DNA of 64,000 nt from positions 5,981-69,980 of the forward strand of contig JAQGDQ010000865.1 of assembly GCA_030141605.1 (NCBI GenBank), given 5' to 3'. Position 1 is the first letter of the stretch; the number at the start of each line of letters is the position of its first letter. Below the pieces are notes generated by a model, which saw only the letters and a list, made by a program, of their open reading frames with translations, was not told the DNA's origin and made no database searches. Below, in pieces: positions 54,574-64,000 of the stretch. A program made the position numbers and the translations under genes. Source of the DNA: Tubiluchus corallicola. Its lineage: Eukaryota; Priapulida; Priapulimorpha; Priapulimorphida; Tubiluchidae.

Positions 54574-54935
54574 GTGGTTAAATTTTTATACTGGTTGGGA
54601 ATAGGATTCCTATTTTCAGGTTCCTCTAGCAAACTAAATAATAGTAAATAAAAGTACGTTCACTTTTGTCACCACTCTATCCTATTGGTTATATCACACT
54701 TGTGATGTAACCACTGTTTTTTATTGTTAATCTCTGCCCAGTCTGGGATTCTCGGTTGAAAATGCATATGATCCTTGTGTGCCACTATTGTCTGTTGCAT
54801 TTTTAAATCAGTAGTTAAATGATGATGCTGGTTTACAAATTTACCAAAGTGCACCACACAGATTACATATCGACTAAAATTTAATCTATTTCTATTTCTT
54901 GTTGAATTAAATGGCTTCTATCGTTTTTTTTGCAG

Positions 54936-54976
54936 GACCAAAAACCGTTTTCTTCTGGGCGCCTACATTTAAATGG
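54936..54976 (+). CDS. MPC2: MPC2 exon 2
   Basis: A 41-nt exon encoding PKTVFFWAPTFKW, the signature at the start of the first membrane helix of MPC2 (GPxTVFFWAPxxKW). Acceptor CGTTTTTTTTGCAG, donor TGG|GTAAGT. With exon 1 it gives NHAAGPKTVFFW. Confidence 0.97.
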
Positions 54977-55179
54977 GTAAGTCACAAATGCATTAATTCC
55001 TAGTCGATTAGAATATAAAATTTGTTATTACAAGCAAATGTGGGAAGTTACCGTAAAATTTAATTTTGACGTCTAGTATTTGAAATAATCTATAAGATAT
55101 CTTAAGCAAAACCAGGCCAATGTTAAACTGTAGGTTAAAACAACTAATTCTTTAAAATATTGAAAGGAAACATACTATT

Positions 55180-55560
55180 TTTTAAGGAATGCCTTACGTG
55201 AAAGAATTATTACCACACAAAGACAATTTCGCATTCGCGCCACTAGTTCTTTGCTGTTACATGCATTTGGCCATTCGTTAGTTAAACGGGCACTAGCACC
55301 TGCATTTGCATTGCACAAAAACAGGTGCTGTACCTCCCAGTTCAGATGTGTTAGGTTGTGATGTAGTACACACGTTCTATAGCTCGTGCATGAGTGCAGC
55401 GGTAAATTTAAAATTTGAATTTTTATCTTAAAACTTACTAGTTTATGTGCAATACATCGCATACCTTACAGTAGCACTGTACTTCAATTTACACTTTCGC
55501 AAACACGTGCGACACGCTTGTGGAAAATTTTCGCCGTCGAAAATTTTGTTAGTTAGTGAT
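55180..55560. repeat. Dispersed repeat family B, third copy
   Basis: GTGAAAGAATTATTACCACA, CAAAAACAGGTGCTGTACCT and TTAGTTAGTGATATAT follow 5890-6250 in order. It lies in the MPC2 intron between exons 2 and 3. A further piece (GGGCTCGCCCGGCATTGATT) follows at 56036 after an unrelated insertion of about 470 bp. Confidence 0.7.
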
Positions 55561-56254
55561 ATATATATATATATTAAATCTTTATTTGTCATTAAAATGG
55601 TTCACTCATTATAATAAAATTGAGTAAGCCTCAGCGTATGTTAAAATAACCACACTGTTCAAGACAAATGCGTCCAGTGCAGACTAAAAAAACTAAAGTG
55701 CAAAACTATATACAATAAATGAACATATTTACAAGCACCATATTAAAATATTTTTACAAAACAATATTACAAAAGTACATTAAATTTTACATGACATATT
55801 TTACACTATACATATACATTTGACATGACACAATTAACAGAAACATGCTTACATGCTTTACATTACATAAATTTCACTCATTACAGTTACACTATTTATA
55901 CATTTGACATTCTAAAACTAACATAACACATATTACATTACATAATTCTCTTAAAAAAATTTCATTTTTAATCGTTATATGGAGTCTGGGGCAGATGAAA
56001 GTTGAGTCTGTGTAATTAATATGTCATCAATAATTGGGCTCGCCCGGCATTGATTAAGTTTTTATTCTATTATATAATTATCAGAAACACTTTTTCAGTA
56101 TTAATTGTGTTAAAAGTTTTATCGGACTTGAAAATGGGGTAGTATTATTAAAAGTCGCCATGGCTTCTTTTAGTGTAGTTGATATATACATATTACATCG
56201 TTGTGTCGTCCTATCAACTAAGGTAGTTCATGGGATCCTACTTGCTTTTTTCAG

Positions 56255-56339
56255 GCTTTGGTAATTGCTGGCATTGGAGACTTGAGCAGACCGGCCGAGA
56301 AACTGAGTGTGACCCAGTCTACTGCATTAGCTGCTACGG
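56255..56339 (+). CDS. MPC2: MPC2 exon 3
   Basis: Encodes ALVIAGIGDLSRPAEKLSVT then QSTALAATG. It matches the helix 1-2 loop of MPC2 (GLxxAGLADMxRPAEKLSxxQSxxLxATG). Acceptor CTTGCTTTTTTCAG, donor ACGG|GTAGGG with one G carried over. Confidence 0.97.
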
Positions 56340-56502
56340 GTAGGGTGGTCAGATTTTAACAGAATTTCTTACGCCCGGGGTTAATTCATACTACTGCGTG
56401 TGTCTGCATGTATGCGTGCACGTAGAAACACCATTGTCATATCGTTGAAACTATGTCATAAGATCATAACCAGGTAGTATCGCTTGAGTTACTGCAAACC
56501 AG

Positions 56503-56760
56503 GGGTGTGCAAATTATCTGACTAGCTGGGCCACGTTAAACCTTCCCACAATTCCTCTTGGCTTGCAGTTTGGTCAAGAAGCCAAGAACAGTAGGAACCT
56601 AATAATGATTTTTTTGCATCCCGATCTGTTGCATCATTACTGCTGCCCAGAGGAAAGCTATTCTAGAAGTTATTAAACATTAAAAGCCACTGATATCAAC
56701 TTTTATGTCGGATATTGGTAATCTAATTACAATGCACATTAGTACTCGCTCTGATTCTGA
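56503..56760. mobile_element. hAT MITE, family A copy 3, truncated
   Basis: Starts CAGGGGTGTGCAAATTATCT exactly like 18253 and follows that copy for about 250 bp with more substitutions. The right terminus is missing. Confidence 0.75.
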
Positions 56761-57044
56761 TCTATAAGAACAGTACACCTGATGAAACGAAGAAACAGCC
56801 ACTGATTGTGGATGTGTAACAGGGTGTCTCAAACGTCATATTACACTTTGATTTCAAATTTTCTTTTAACATTTTTTCTAATCTCGGTAAGCTTTTACAT
56901 GAGTGAGGCTTTAGGCAGTTCTTTTTATTTATATTTGACGGGAACTCCGTTGCCATGGAGTAAAGAGAACCTGTTAAATTATGTTAAAAGCAGTAGATCG
57001 TAATAATTAATTATGTTCATAGATGCTCGTATGATGAAGCCTGT

Positions 57045-57400
57045 TAAGGAGTGGTGTCACGTGAGTACGTGATCCAGGAATTGAGGTGTCGGGGTTCCGT
57101 GCACGATATGTAAGGCGTGCAAGGCCTCCAGCTCAAGGAATTAGGCTGAGACTGAGTCTGGGAGCCGGAGCGTACAGATCAGGGGCTTTTGGCATTGCTA
57201 TCTATTATATTTATTGTGTTGATGTTTAATAAACGTGTCATTTTATAATCAGACTCTTCATAGCTTTACCATTCCTCAAGCTTCAATCAGCAGCTACACA
57301 CAACCAATACAACGCAATATCCACTATACTACGAAATTATTTTTACCTCATTGTGATGATTATCTGGGTGATGAAAAAGCTCTTCCTAATCACTCACCGG
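57045..57400 (+). other. Possible LTR-like segment
   Basis: TGTTAAGGAGTGGTGTCACG begins a GC-richer segment that contains a GATGTTTAATAAACGTGTC polyadenylation-like stretch about 190 nt later. The arrangement resembles an LTR, but no second copy, TATA box or duplication is evident. 57480-57860 shows nothing identifiable. Confidence 0.25.
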
Positions 57401-57859
57401 CTGTGACAGACTTTCTCGAAGCCAGATGCTCTGAAGCTGTTAGAGGTCCTTGAAGAACGTAGCAAAAACAGAGCAAAACCTACTAGCCTTTTCAGATCTT
57501 TCTCCAATCTGAGAAAAAGAAATCGCCCAACGCTCTAGTTTAGTTCAAGCGTAGCTATTTTCAAGCACTTTGTTTGGTTTTTTTCAAAAAGTATGGAAGA
57601 TGTGAAGTGGCACCCAGAACACTAATGCAGCCCTTCGTGTTACGGGGCTGTTGTAGTAGCCCCGGCTCCATTCACACCGCAAAGATCGTGTGGAGTAACC
57701 CTTTCCATTGATTACTGGATTCTGTTGAAAAGCCAATTAATTAGAATCAATTGAGCATAAGAAATCTAAGCAAACTAACAATGGTAATATGGAATTTGTT
57801 TGGCCACCTGTAAGGATGAACTTTGGACAGCGTTGACCACTGCAGTGACATAGTGGTAT

Positions 57860-58330
57860 GATGATGATGATAATGATGATGATGATGATATATCATTTAT
57901 TATGCCTCTATAATTTGCAGGCTCAGTACATCAGTATTAAAAATGAAACCATGTACATATATTAGTCATGCACATATATACTTGATGATGGTGATGATGA
58001 TGATGACGACGACGATGACGGTGATGATGATGATGATGACGACGACGGTGATGATGATGATGATGATAAATCATTTATTACACCTTTATTTGCAGGCTCA
58101 GTACATCAGTATTAAAAATGAAACCATGTACAGGTATTAGTCATGCACATATATACTTGATGATGGTGATGATGACGACGACGGTGATGATGATGATGAT
58201 GACGACGGTGATGATGATGATGTTGATAAATCATTTATTACACCTTTATTTGCAGGCTCAGTACATCAGTGTTGACAATGAAACCATGTACATATATTAG
58301 TCATGCACATATATACTTGATGATGATACA
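57860..58330. repeat. Compound array, 160-176-bp unit with (GAT)n core, 3 copies
   Basis: GCTCAGTACATCAGT begins copies at about 57920, 58096 and 58256. Each continues through ATGAAACCATGTACA and TCATGCACATATATACTTGA into GAT/GAC triplets. It lies in the MPC2 intron before exon 4. Confidence 0.9.
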
Positions 58331-58539
58331 TGGATATCATTCCCCATTTCAATGCCTGGCAGTTTTTTCAAACAGTTTTTTGCTTTTGAACAAATTCTTT
58401 CATTATGAATTTTCTATAAGTTAGAACCTGCACAGGCATTTCTAGTAAATCTTTAGTTTTGAGATTCTTAGGTTGAAAACAATTCTAAAAAACTGTCTCA
58501 GGTCTAGCAGATGGGCGAGAACACAGAGTTTTGTGATCA

Positions 58540-58620
58540 CAGACGGCTGATAGTGGTATAAGGCATCTGAAATGTAGGCAGAAGGTCCCAGGTTCAAATC
58601 CACCCTTACATTTCCCGTTT
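58540..58620 (+). other. tRNA-like pol III box pair
   Basis: GGCTGATAGTGGTATAAGGC resembles an A box, and CCAGGTTCAAATCC a B box about 40 nt later. No convincing cloverleaf forms, so it is probably a decayed tRNA-derived SINE head. Confidence 0.35.
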
Positions 58621-58942
58621 TTGAATAATTTCTAAATAATTATGAAATTCAATTTATTGCGCGTTTGTAGCATCATAATGATATGCCAAATTTTTAAATG
58701 GTATAGCGGGACGAGACGCTTAACCATTGGAGGGAGTTTTTTAACCACATTCAAGCATCAGCCAATGAAATAGTTGGAGAAACGTGGCAGATGAAACTGA
58801 CCACAATTAGTTTTTCTGGTGCTCACCCATCTGTTTACCACTTACCAGGTCCCGTGTTGCTTAGTTTTGCAGCCTAGCACACGCTTGTCCTATTCTGTCA
58901 CTTCTCTCTTACTTTTATTAAGACAAATATTACTTTTTATAG

Positions 58943-59054
58943 GTTGTATCTGGTCCAGGTATTCGATGGTCATCATTCCTAAGAACTATAACTTGTTTGG
59001 CGTCAATATTTTTGTCGCTGCGACCGGCCTCTTCCAGCTGTACAGGATTTTTCG
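58943..59054 (+). CDS. MPC2: MPC2 exon 4
   Basis: Encodes CIWSRYSMVIIPKNYNLFGV then NIFVAATGLFQLYRIF. This is the most conserved part of MPC2 (FIWSRYSLVIIPKNWxLFxVN and GxxQLxRI), covering helices 2 and 3. Acceptor ACTTTTTATAG, donor TTTCG|GTAAAA with CG carried over to exon 5. Confidence 0.97.
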
Positions 59055-59174
59055 GTAAAAATTTTTCCTACTATAAATTCCTATTCGAAAATGTGTCTGA
59101 TTTAAGCTCACCAGACTACTGCAATTATTGCCTATAGGAGCAAGTCTGCCATCTGTTTCTGCATACTTTCATAT

Positions 59175-60065
59175 CTGACCTCGCTTTTACGGATATTGGA
59201 AAATTGATACAAAATCTGGTCCGTAGAACTATGAATTTATTTCACACTTCAAAATACAATATCAAACAGATTAATAAACTTTAAATAAAATGATTTGAGT
59301 AGTGCGAGGTGAGTGTATGACCACACGGTCATTAACACACTCACCTTACTTAAATGAAAAATGATTATAGTTATGCATGCTTCTGTAGATAACTTAATGT
59401 AAATAAGGACGAAGTAAATGATGTAATAATAGCAATGGTATAAGAGCAATAAACCTGAAAGTTGAAAAAGGAAAACATAATATGTAATTACGATTTTGAG
59501 TAAGCCTTAAAGAGTGAAAATTTTTTTTAAATAGTTACGAATATGAATTATGTGATTATCTGTCAATGCACCACTTACTTGTATTACAATGCACCATATT
59601 GCTTACTGGAATATACAATGATATATATATATATATATATATATATACTCAAATTTAAGTGGGGGATGTATAATTTAATCTAGAAATAGAAATAGAATGT
59701 CCCGCTTGCTACGGACACAGTCCGTTATTTTGCGAGCTGACTGCTAGTTGGTGGGCCGTCACTTTGTTTACATCCAAACAGCATGTAACATAAGTGTACA
59801 TAAGCGACTCGCGTATGACTTGTATGTCAGTGTGTTTAGTGGTTTAATGTCAATTATGCAGAGTTATTTGAGTCAATTGCTGACAGTTTTTATATAGTTT
59901 TGCATAGGAGCGGCCAGTACTAGACGTTTCTGAGGCAATTAGGCAATTGATTCTACATTACCGTGAGTCTAATACACGGCGCCCACTGTATTAACTTAGT
60001 ATTGGTAAATATGGACTATTGGCAAATTCGGTGCGCCTCCGTTTTTGTCCGGCATAGCGAGATAT
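59175..60065 (+). mobile_element. Tigger-like element with single-copy core
   Basis: GACCTCGCTTTTACGGATAT at the left and TTTGTCCGGCATAGCGAGAT at the right. At 59735-59800 it has one copy of the segment that forms the 24-copy array at 9895-11465, followed by the same right flank (GAGTTATTTGAGTCAATTGC). It lies in the last MPC2 intron. Confidence 0.55.
59621..59647. repeat. (AT)n microsatellite
   Basis: Thirteen uninterrupted AT dinucleotides. Confidence 0.95.
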
Positions 60066-60375
60066 GAGTTTATTGGTTGTTTAAAGGAGTGAATGTATTA
60101 GGCAGATGGAAATCAAAAAATAATGAAATCAGTGGAAGCAAAGTCTGTCAACCCTTTACTTTGCCACATTTGCATTTCCTATCAGTTTAGCTGCAAAACT
60201 TGAACTTGTCTTTATCTTCGGATCTTCTAGAAAACAAGAGCTGGTCTGCAGAATACACTGCGACATCTGTTGCCAAGAAGCTATGCAAACATTGCTAATC
60301 AGCGTCATTTTGATAGTAATAGTTAGTTTTGTTAATTGGCTTTACTTTCAAAAGTAAAAATGATTTTTCTTTCAG

Positions 60376-60397
60376 CTACAGACAAAGTTTGGAGTAA
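60376..60397 (+). CDS. MPC2: MPC2 exon 5 (last coding)
   Basis: A 22-nt coding end: C completes Arg, then YRQSLE and TAA. The family ends RIWRYNQELKAKAHK, so RIFRYRQSLE is a shorter version. Acceptor TTTTTCTTTCAG. The five exons give 345 nt, 114 residues, slightly shorter than vertebrate MPC2. Confidence 0.88.
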
Positions 60398-60984
60398 TTC
60401 GGTTTGTAGCATTAGTCAGGATTTATGATGACGCAGAATCATTGTCTGTTACTCGAGATCCTCGAAACGTGTTCCTCAGGGCTTTAGTGTGTGACATTTT
60501 TCGAAACACTGTTATTTCAAGCTGTAAAAGTGTGAGATCACCGAGTGTCTGTACTGTGATATTAATCAGCCACAATAATCATTGTTTATTTTTCTAACTG
60601 ACCAGATTTCTACTTTATTGCGATGATGTAATACTGTAATTAGTAGTAATTTCGCTTATCAAGTAATTTTCGCATAATTTTAAATTGCCTAACAGCAGAT
60701 AATGATTATTATATATATTGTATGTTAATAATTGTAGAGTAGCACTCTGTGTCTTAAATACAGCAATATCTAGATGTAGCTAGGTGCTGTTTCACAGCTT
60801 TTCTGCTTGTCATAGTTTAGCAAACAGTTGCCGTTTGAGTGTTTGTACCAGTGGGGAAGTTGTATTTGTTGTCTGTGTTTGATAGCCGTTTTTTAAAATG
60901 CTTATAAAATGTTATTAAACGTTTTGTTACCAGAATTAATGCTTCTTTTGTGATTGTTTTGTGCCCACTGACCTCTGTGACCGG

Positions 60985-61195
60985 TAGGGGTGAGCATTCT
61001 CTACCAGAAAGCGAATTCAAATTGAACCGAATTTCAGTTTTTCGAACCTGAATCGAATTCGAATTGAGTTTGAACGATTTTTGTGCAGGTGATGATATTG
61101 TGGTTGATGTGCTGAATTATTCGAATCTATAATTTTAAGTGTGAATCGAATCTGAATGTTCGAATTCGATTCCGAAATTTCGATGCCCACCCATA
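60985..61195. mobile_element. hAT MITE, family E, perfect 8-bp TSD
   Basis: Ends TAGGGGTGAGCA and TGCCCACCCATA; both flanks read GTGACCGG (60977-60984, 61196-61203). The interior is rich in CGAATTCGA words. 211 bp, no coding frame. Confidence 0.93.
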
Positions 61196-62519
61196 GTGAC
61201 CGGTGTTAGAGGTTCGATGTGGACTAATTATTGCAAAGTCTCTTCATCATAATAATTATTATAGTGTTTAAGGGTTTTGTTTATAACTATCACAGTCGAT
61301 AGCAGCTGTCATATAGTGTGCATTTACTATCGTTGCATAACTTCGTCAACAAACAGTTGGTCAGCATGATGACAAGTCAAATAAAGAAGACAACTACAAT
61401 TGTTGAAAATTTTGATAGCGTAGTGATACATGGAAAATAAATAATTACTGACGACCTGGTGTGTGACGATGTCACAAATTAATAATTATTGCATAGCGCA
61501 ATGATTCCCTATAAGTTACGTAGATTTAGTGAAGAAAATGGAAGACAGTGAATTGCCTTTCAAATCTTAATAACTCAGCTGGCTGTGCGGCTTTAATGCT
61601 AAACCCTCAATTTGCTTTTAAAAATACTAACATTTGGCACACTTATGACATCGCCTGGCAAGACATTCCAGCAGGAAATAGCTCTTTCGGTGAAAAGTGG
61701 CTTCTAACGTTAGTATGATAGAAACCCTGGAACAGTTTCTTCAAAAGTCCACATAGGTCATAGCGACGATGAGAGTTAAAGTCCAAAAAAATCGAGAGGC
61801 ATAGTGATTGAGATTTTGTGACGTTCCGTATGAATAAAATCAGTTTCCTTTTCTGATTCTGAAGCGCTTTGGTGGAGTGAAACTTACGTCGTAGCAGGTG
61901 ATTCGTAGCCTTGAGTAGAATCCGTACGTCATATTTTCAACTTCGTACGTTTTGTTGAAAATTTCTGGGAATTTTTTGGCGTCAAAAGATATAGTTACTG
62001 TATTATTTCTGCGTTGTTTTCCGTGCCGACGAAATTAAATTACGTGTGAAAAGTAAAGACTTGGCGTGATGCGAAGATGAAAATTGTTGACATTAACGTG
62101 TCATTTTAAACAAATATGGTAAGCTAAAAAAATTCTTATTCACATGGTTTTATTATTATTCGTAACCAAGAAATGCCTTTAGGTTTTGTGAAAATCGACT
62201 TTACTATGTGTTTTCCTTAACGTATTAAGTATGTACTAATATCACTAGCACTACTAATAAATGAGCATCTAATACATTGTGCAGGTTTACTGGGTGGAAG
62301 TATGATAACTACCATGGCATAAGCTAAGACTAATTAAAAATTGAACGTGAAGACCAGAGTTGAAGTAATTATTAAATTTCAAATTATATTATGATAAGTG
62401 AATCCTAATTATAAGGGTACAGTGTGTGGCATAGTAGGGCTATTAGACGTTGTCGTTCACATGTACTTCTCTTTATTTCATTATGTCCCACGCTTATTTT
62501 ATTTTCCATACTATAGAAA

Positions 62520-62830
62520 AGAGATTATTCATTAACCTTCTAGAGGGTGTGCAGCATAGGGTGACCAGCATGATTGAAAATATGGAGGAAATGTCATATG
62601 AAGAGCGGCTTAGAAGATGCTCACTTACTTAGAGTTGAGCAGACATAGAGGAGACTTGATAGAAACGTATATAAAATTATGTATGGGTCAGGTGGCATTG
62701 AAAAGGGAAAAATGTTTCCCGTTACCGTTGAAGGATCGAGGTTAAGCACAACAGCTTATGGACCACTCCACTCCACCCTTCACATAATTAAAAATAAAGA
62801 AAATAGGTGGCGACACTGTACATAGCGTTG
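62520..62830 (+). mobile_element. LINE reverse-transcriptase C-terminal remnant, frameshifted
   Basis: One frame reads LLEGVQHRVTSMIENMEEMS then YEERLRRCSLT; the next continues LTYLELSRHRGDLIETYIKL and VALKREKCFPLPLKD. The family pattern is LExVQRRATKMxxxLxxLSYEERLxxLxLxxLExRRxRGDxIExYK. A frame change near 62625 disables it. Confidence 0.8.
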
Positions 62831-63380
62831 TTTAGACACCATTGTTAAAGGAAGTAGCGATATCACTATCTTTGTTTACCATAGGTTGACCTACGTCTAA
62901 AGACAGTTTAAATCATTTTTTCCAAAATTTGCTTCCTATTATGTATCTTACTGTTTGTTATTCATTGAATTATTGATAACGTTTTGTTTCTTTTAATGTA
63001 TTAATTGTGTATTTGTGTTGATGCGAAATAAGTAAACAATAAACACTGCGATCACAACACTTCCTGTTGCCACTGTGGCAACCCGGGATTTATATATTTT
63101 TCGGGATTGCATATCCAGCGTCTATCCAGACGAATCTTGAACGTTCAGAATCAGAGGCTTGAATAACAGTGTCAGGAAGCATGTTCCCTTCATTAATTAC
63201 TCACCTTGCAAATGTACGTCTCCTTTTGGGAACTGTTCTCTTCTTAATTTTGTAGGAGTAACCTCTGGGTGGAAAAATATTTTGCTGTTCATGGTTTCTG
63301 TATCTTTAAGGATACGAAATGTTTGAATTACGTCTCGTCTTGTCTTTACACTGGCAAATGATGGCAGAACCAGAGGACAC

Positions 63381-63715
63381 TGTTGTGGAGATCGCTGGCA
63401 TCCATTAGAATTACATGGAACATTGTAGAATGTTCCGTTACAATAATCGTCTTACCGTGTAGAATGTTCTGGAAAGGAACTTCTAGAAGCTTCTCGGGCA
63501 CGCTATATAAGGCGAAGCAGGCTGCTCAGACAGACACACGTAGATTTCGCATGGACGCCACTTACACATTCTCTTCTATACTTGTATTTTCAGATGTTTT
63601 GCAGATTTTCACGTTTACTGTAATCATTTCGCGTTCCTTCATACTTTTGTGTTGTAGAATTCTCGCTTAATAAACTAGTTTAATTTGACGACGTGTTTTC
63701 TGGTTTTCTCTATGA
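63381..63715 (+). mobile_element. Solo LTR, family L copy 2
   Basis: Starts TGTTGTGGAGATCGCTGGCA, has GCTATATAAGGCGAAGCAGG (TATA) and TCTCGCTTAATAAACTAG (polyadenylation), and ends near GGTTTTCTCTATG. Highly similar to 28451-28791 on the other strand. The sequence after it shows no clear primer-binding site. Confidence 0.75.
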
Positions 63716-64000
63716 CCCTTCCAAGAGAAACAAAACACAACAGACACTCTCTTAAAACTTACAAACCTAGAGCTAAATTGGATTGTAGCAAATATCTTTT
63801 TCCCGGAAAGTGTGTTTCACGGATAGAGAGTGGAATTTACTCCAATCTGAAATGCTAACGCTTTTTTAGTGAACAATTTCAAGAACAAGATAGATATTTA
63901 GATAAAGAAATATACGAAAGCTTGCTCCATTAACCTCTACCACTCTTATATTTTAAGAACAGCAGTTGTCAGTATGGTATGGTATGTATAATTTATTTCT

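Larger units (their letters stand above)
60398..64000. other. Region after MPC2
   Basis: Contains the MPC2 3' UTR, a hAT MITE (60985-61195), a LINE fragment (62520-62830) and a solo LTR (63381-63715). 61210-62450 and 62840-63380 show no gene or element I can name. Confidence 0.6.

Noticed and set aside
54353-54604. 83-codon + frame over MPC2 exon 1
   Set aside because: The overlapping register encodes the MPC2 N-terminus and joins exon 2 in phase; this one does not match anything.

Overview
The window is animal nuclear DNA. It holds four conserved metazoan genes, three of them split by many GT-AG introns, in an AT-rich background crowded with DNA transposons, LINE fragments, SINEs and tandem arrays. 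TTAGGG-like repeats, hAT, Tigger/pogo and piggyBac MITEs, and a 5S-type sequence fit an invertebrate metazoan. A tunicate or another invertebrate deuterostome is possible, but I cannot fix the clade from sequence alone.

Layout. (1) 1-13516, + strand: the last four coding exons of cytosolic aconitase / iron regulatory protein 1 (ACO1). (2) 13517-19837: tail-to-tail intergenic DNA. (3) 19838-44595, - strand: what appears to be a complete coding set of 17 exons for a SECIS-binding protein 2 of the SECISBP2L type. The chosen exons keep phase throughout and sum to 3378 nt, about 1125 aa, close to the usual size of the vertebrate protein. (4) 44596-50770: upstream DNA with two tandem arrays of opposite orientation and a LINE remnant. 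(5) 50771-51967, + strand: NOB1, the 20S pre-rRNA endonuclease, as a single exon. (6) 54489-60397, + strand: MPC2, mitochondrial pyruvate carrier subunit 2, in five exons. (7) 60398-64000: a hAT MITE, a LINE 3' fragment and a solo LTR.

The genes do not form one pathway. ACO1 senses iron, SECISBP2L supports selenocysteine insertion, NOB1 matures 18S rRNA and MPC2 imports pyruvate. The unusual part is the non-coding DNA. About fifteen tandem arrays cover roughly 11 kb, most of them in introns of ACO1 and SECISBP2L. The most striking is a 51-bp minisatellite that ends 4 nt inside the last ACO1 exon. Every repeat carries a copy of the real splice acceptor, so the intron offers about 25 identical acceptors, and each decoy would lead to the same short tail and stop codon.
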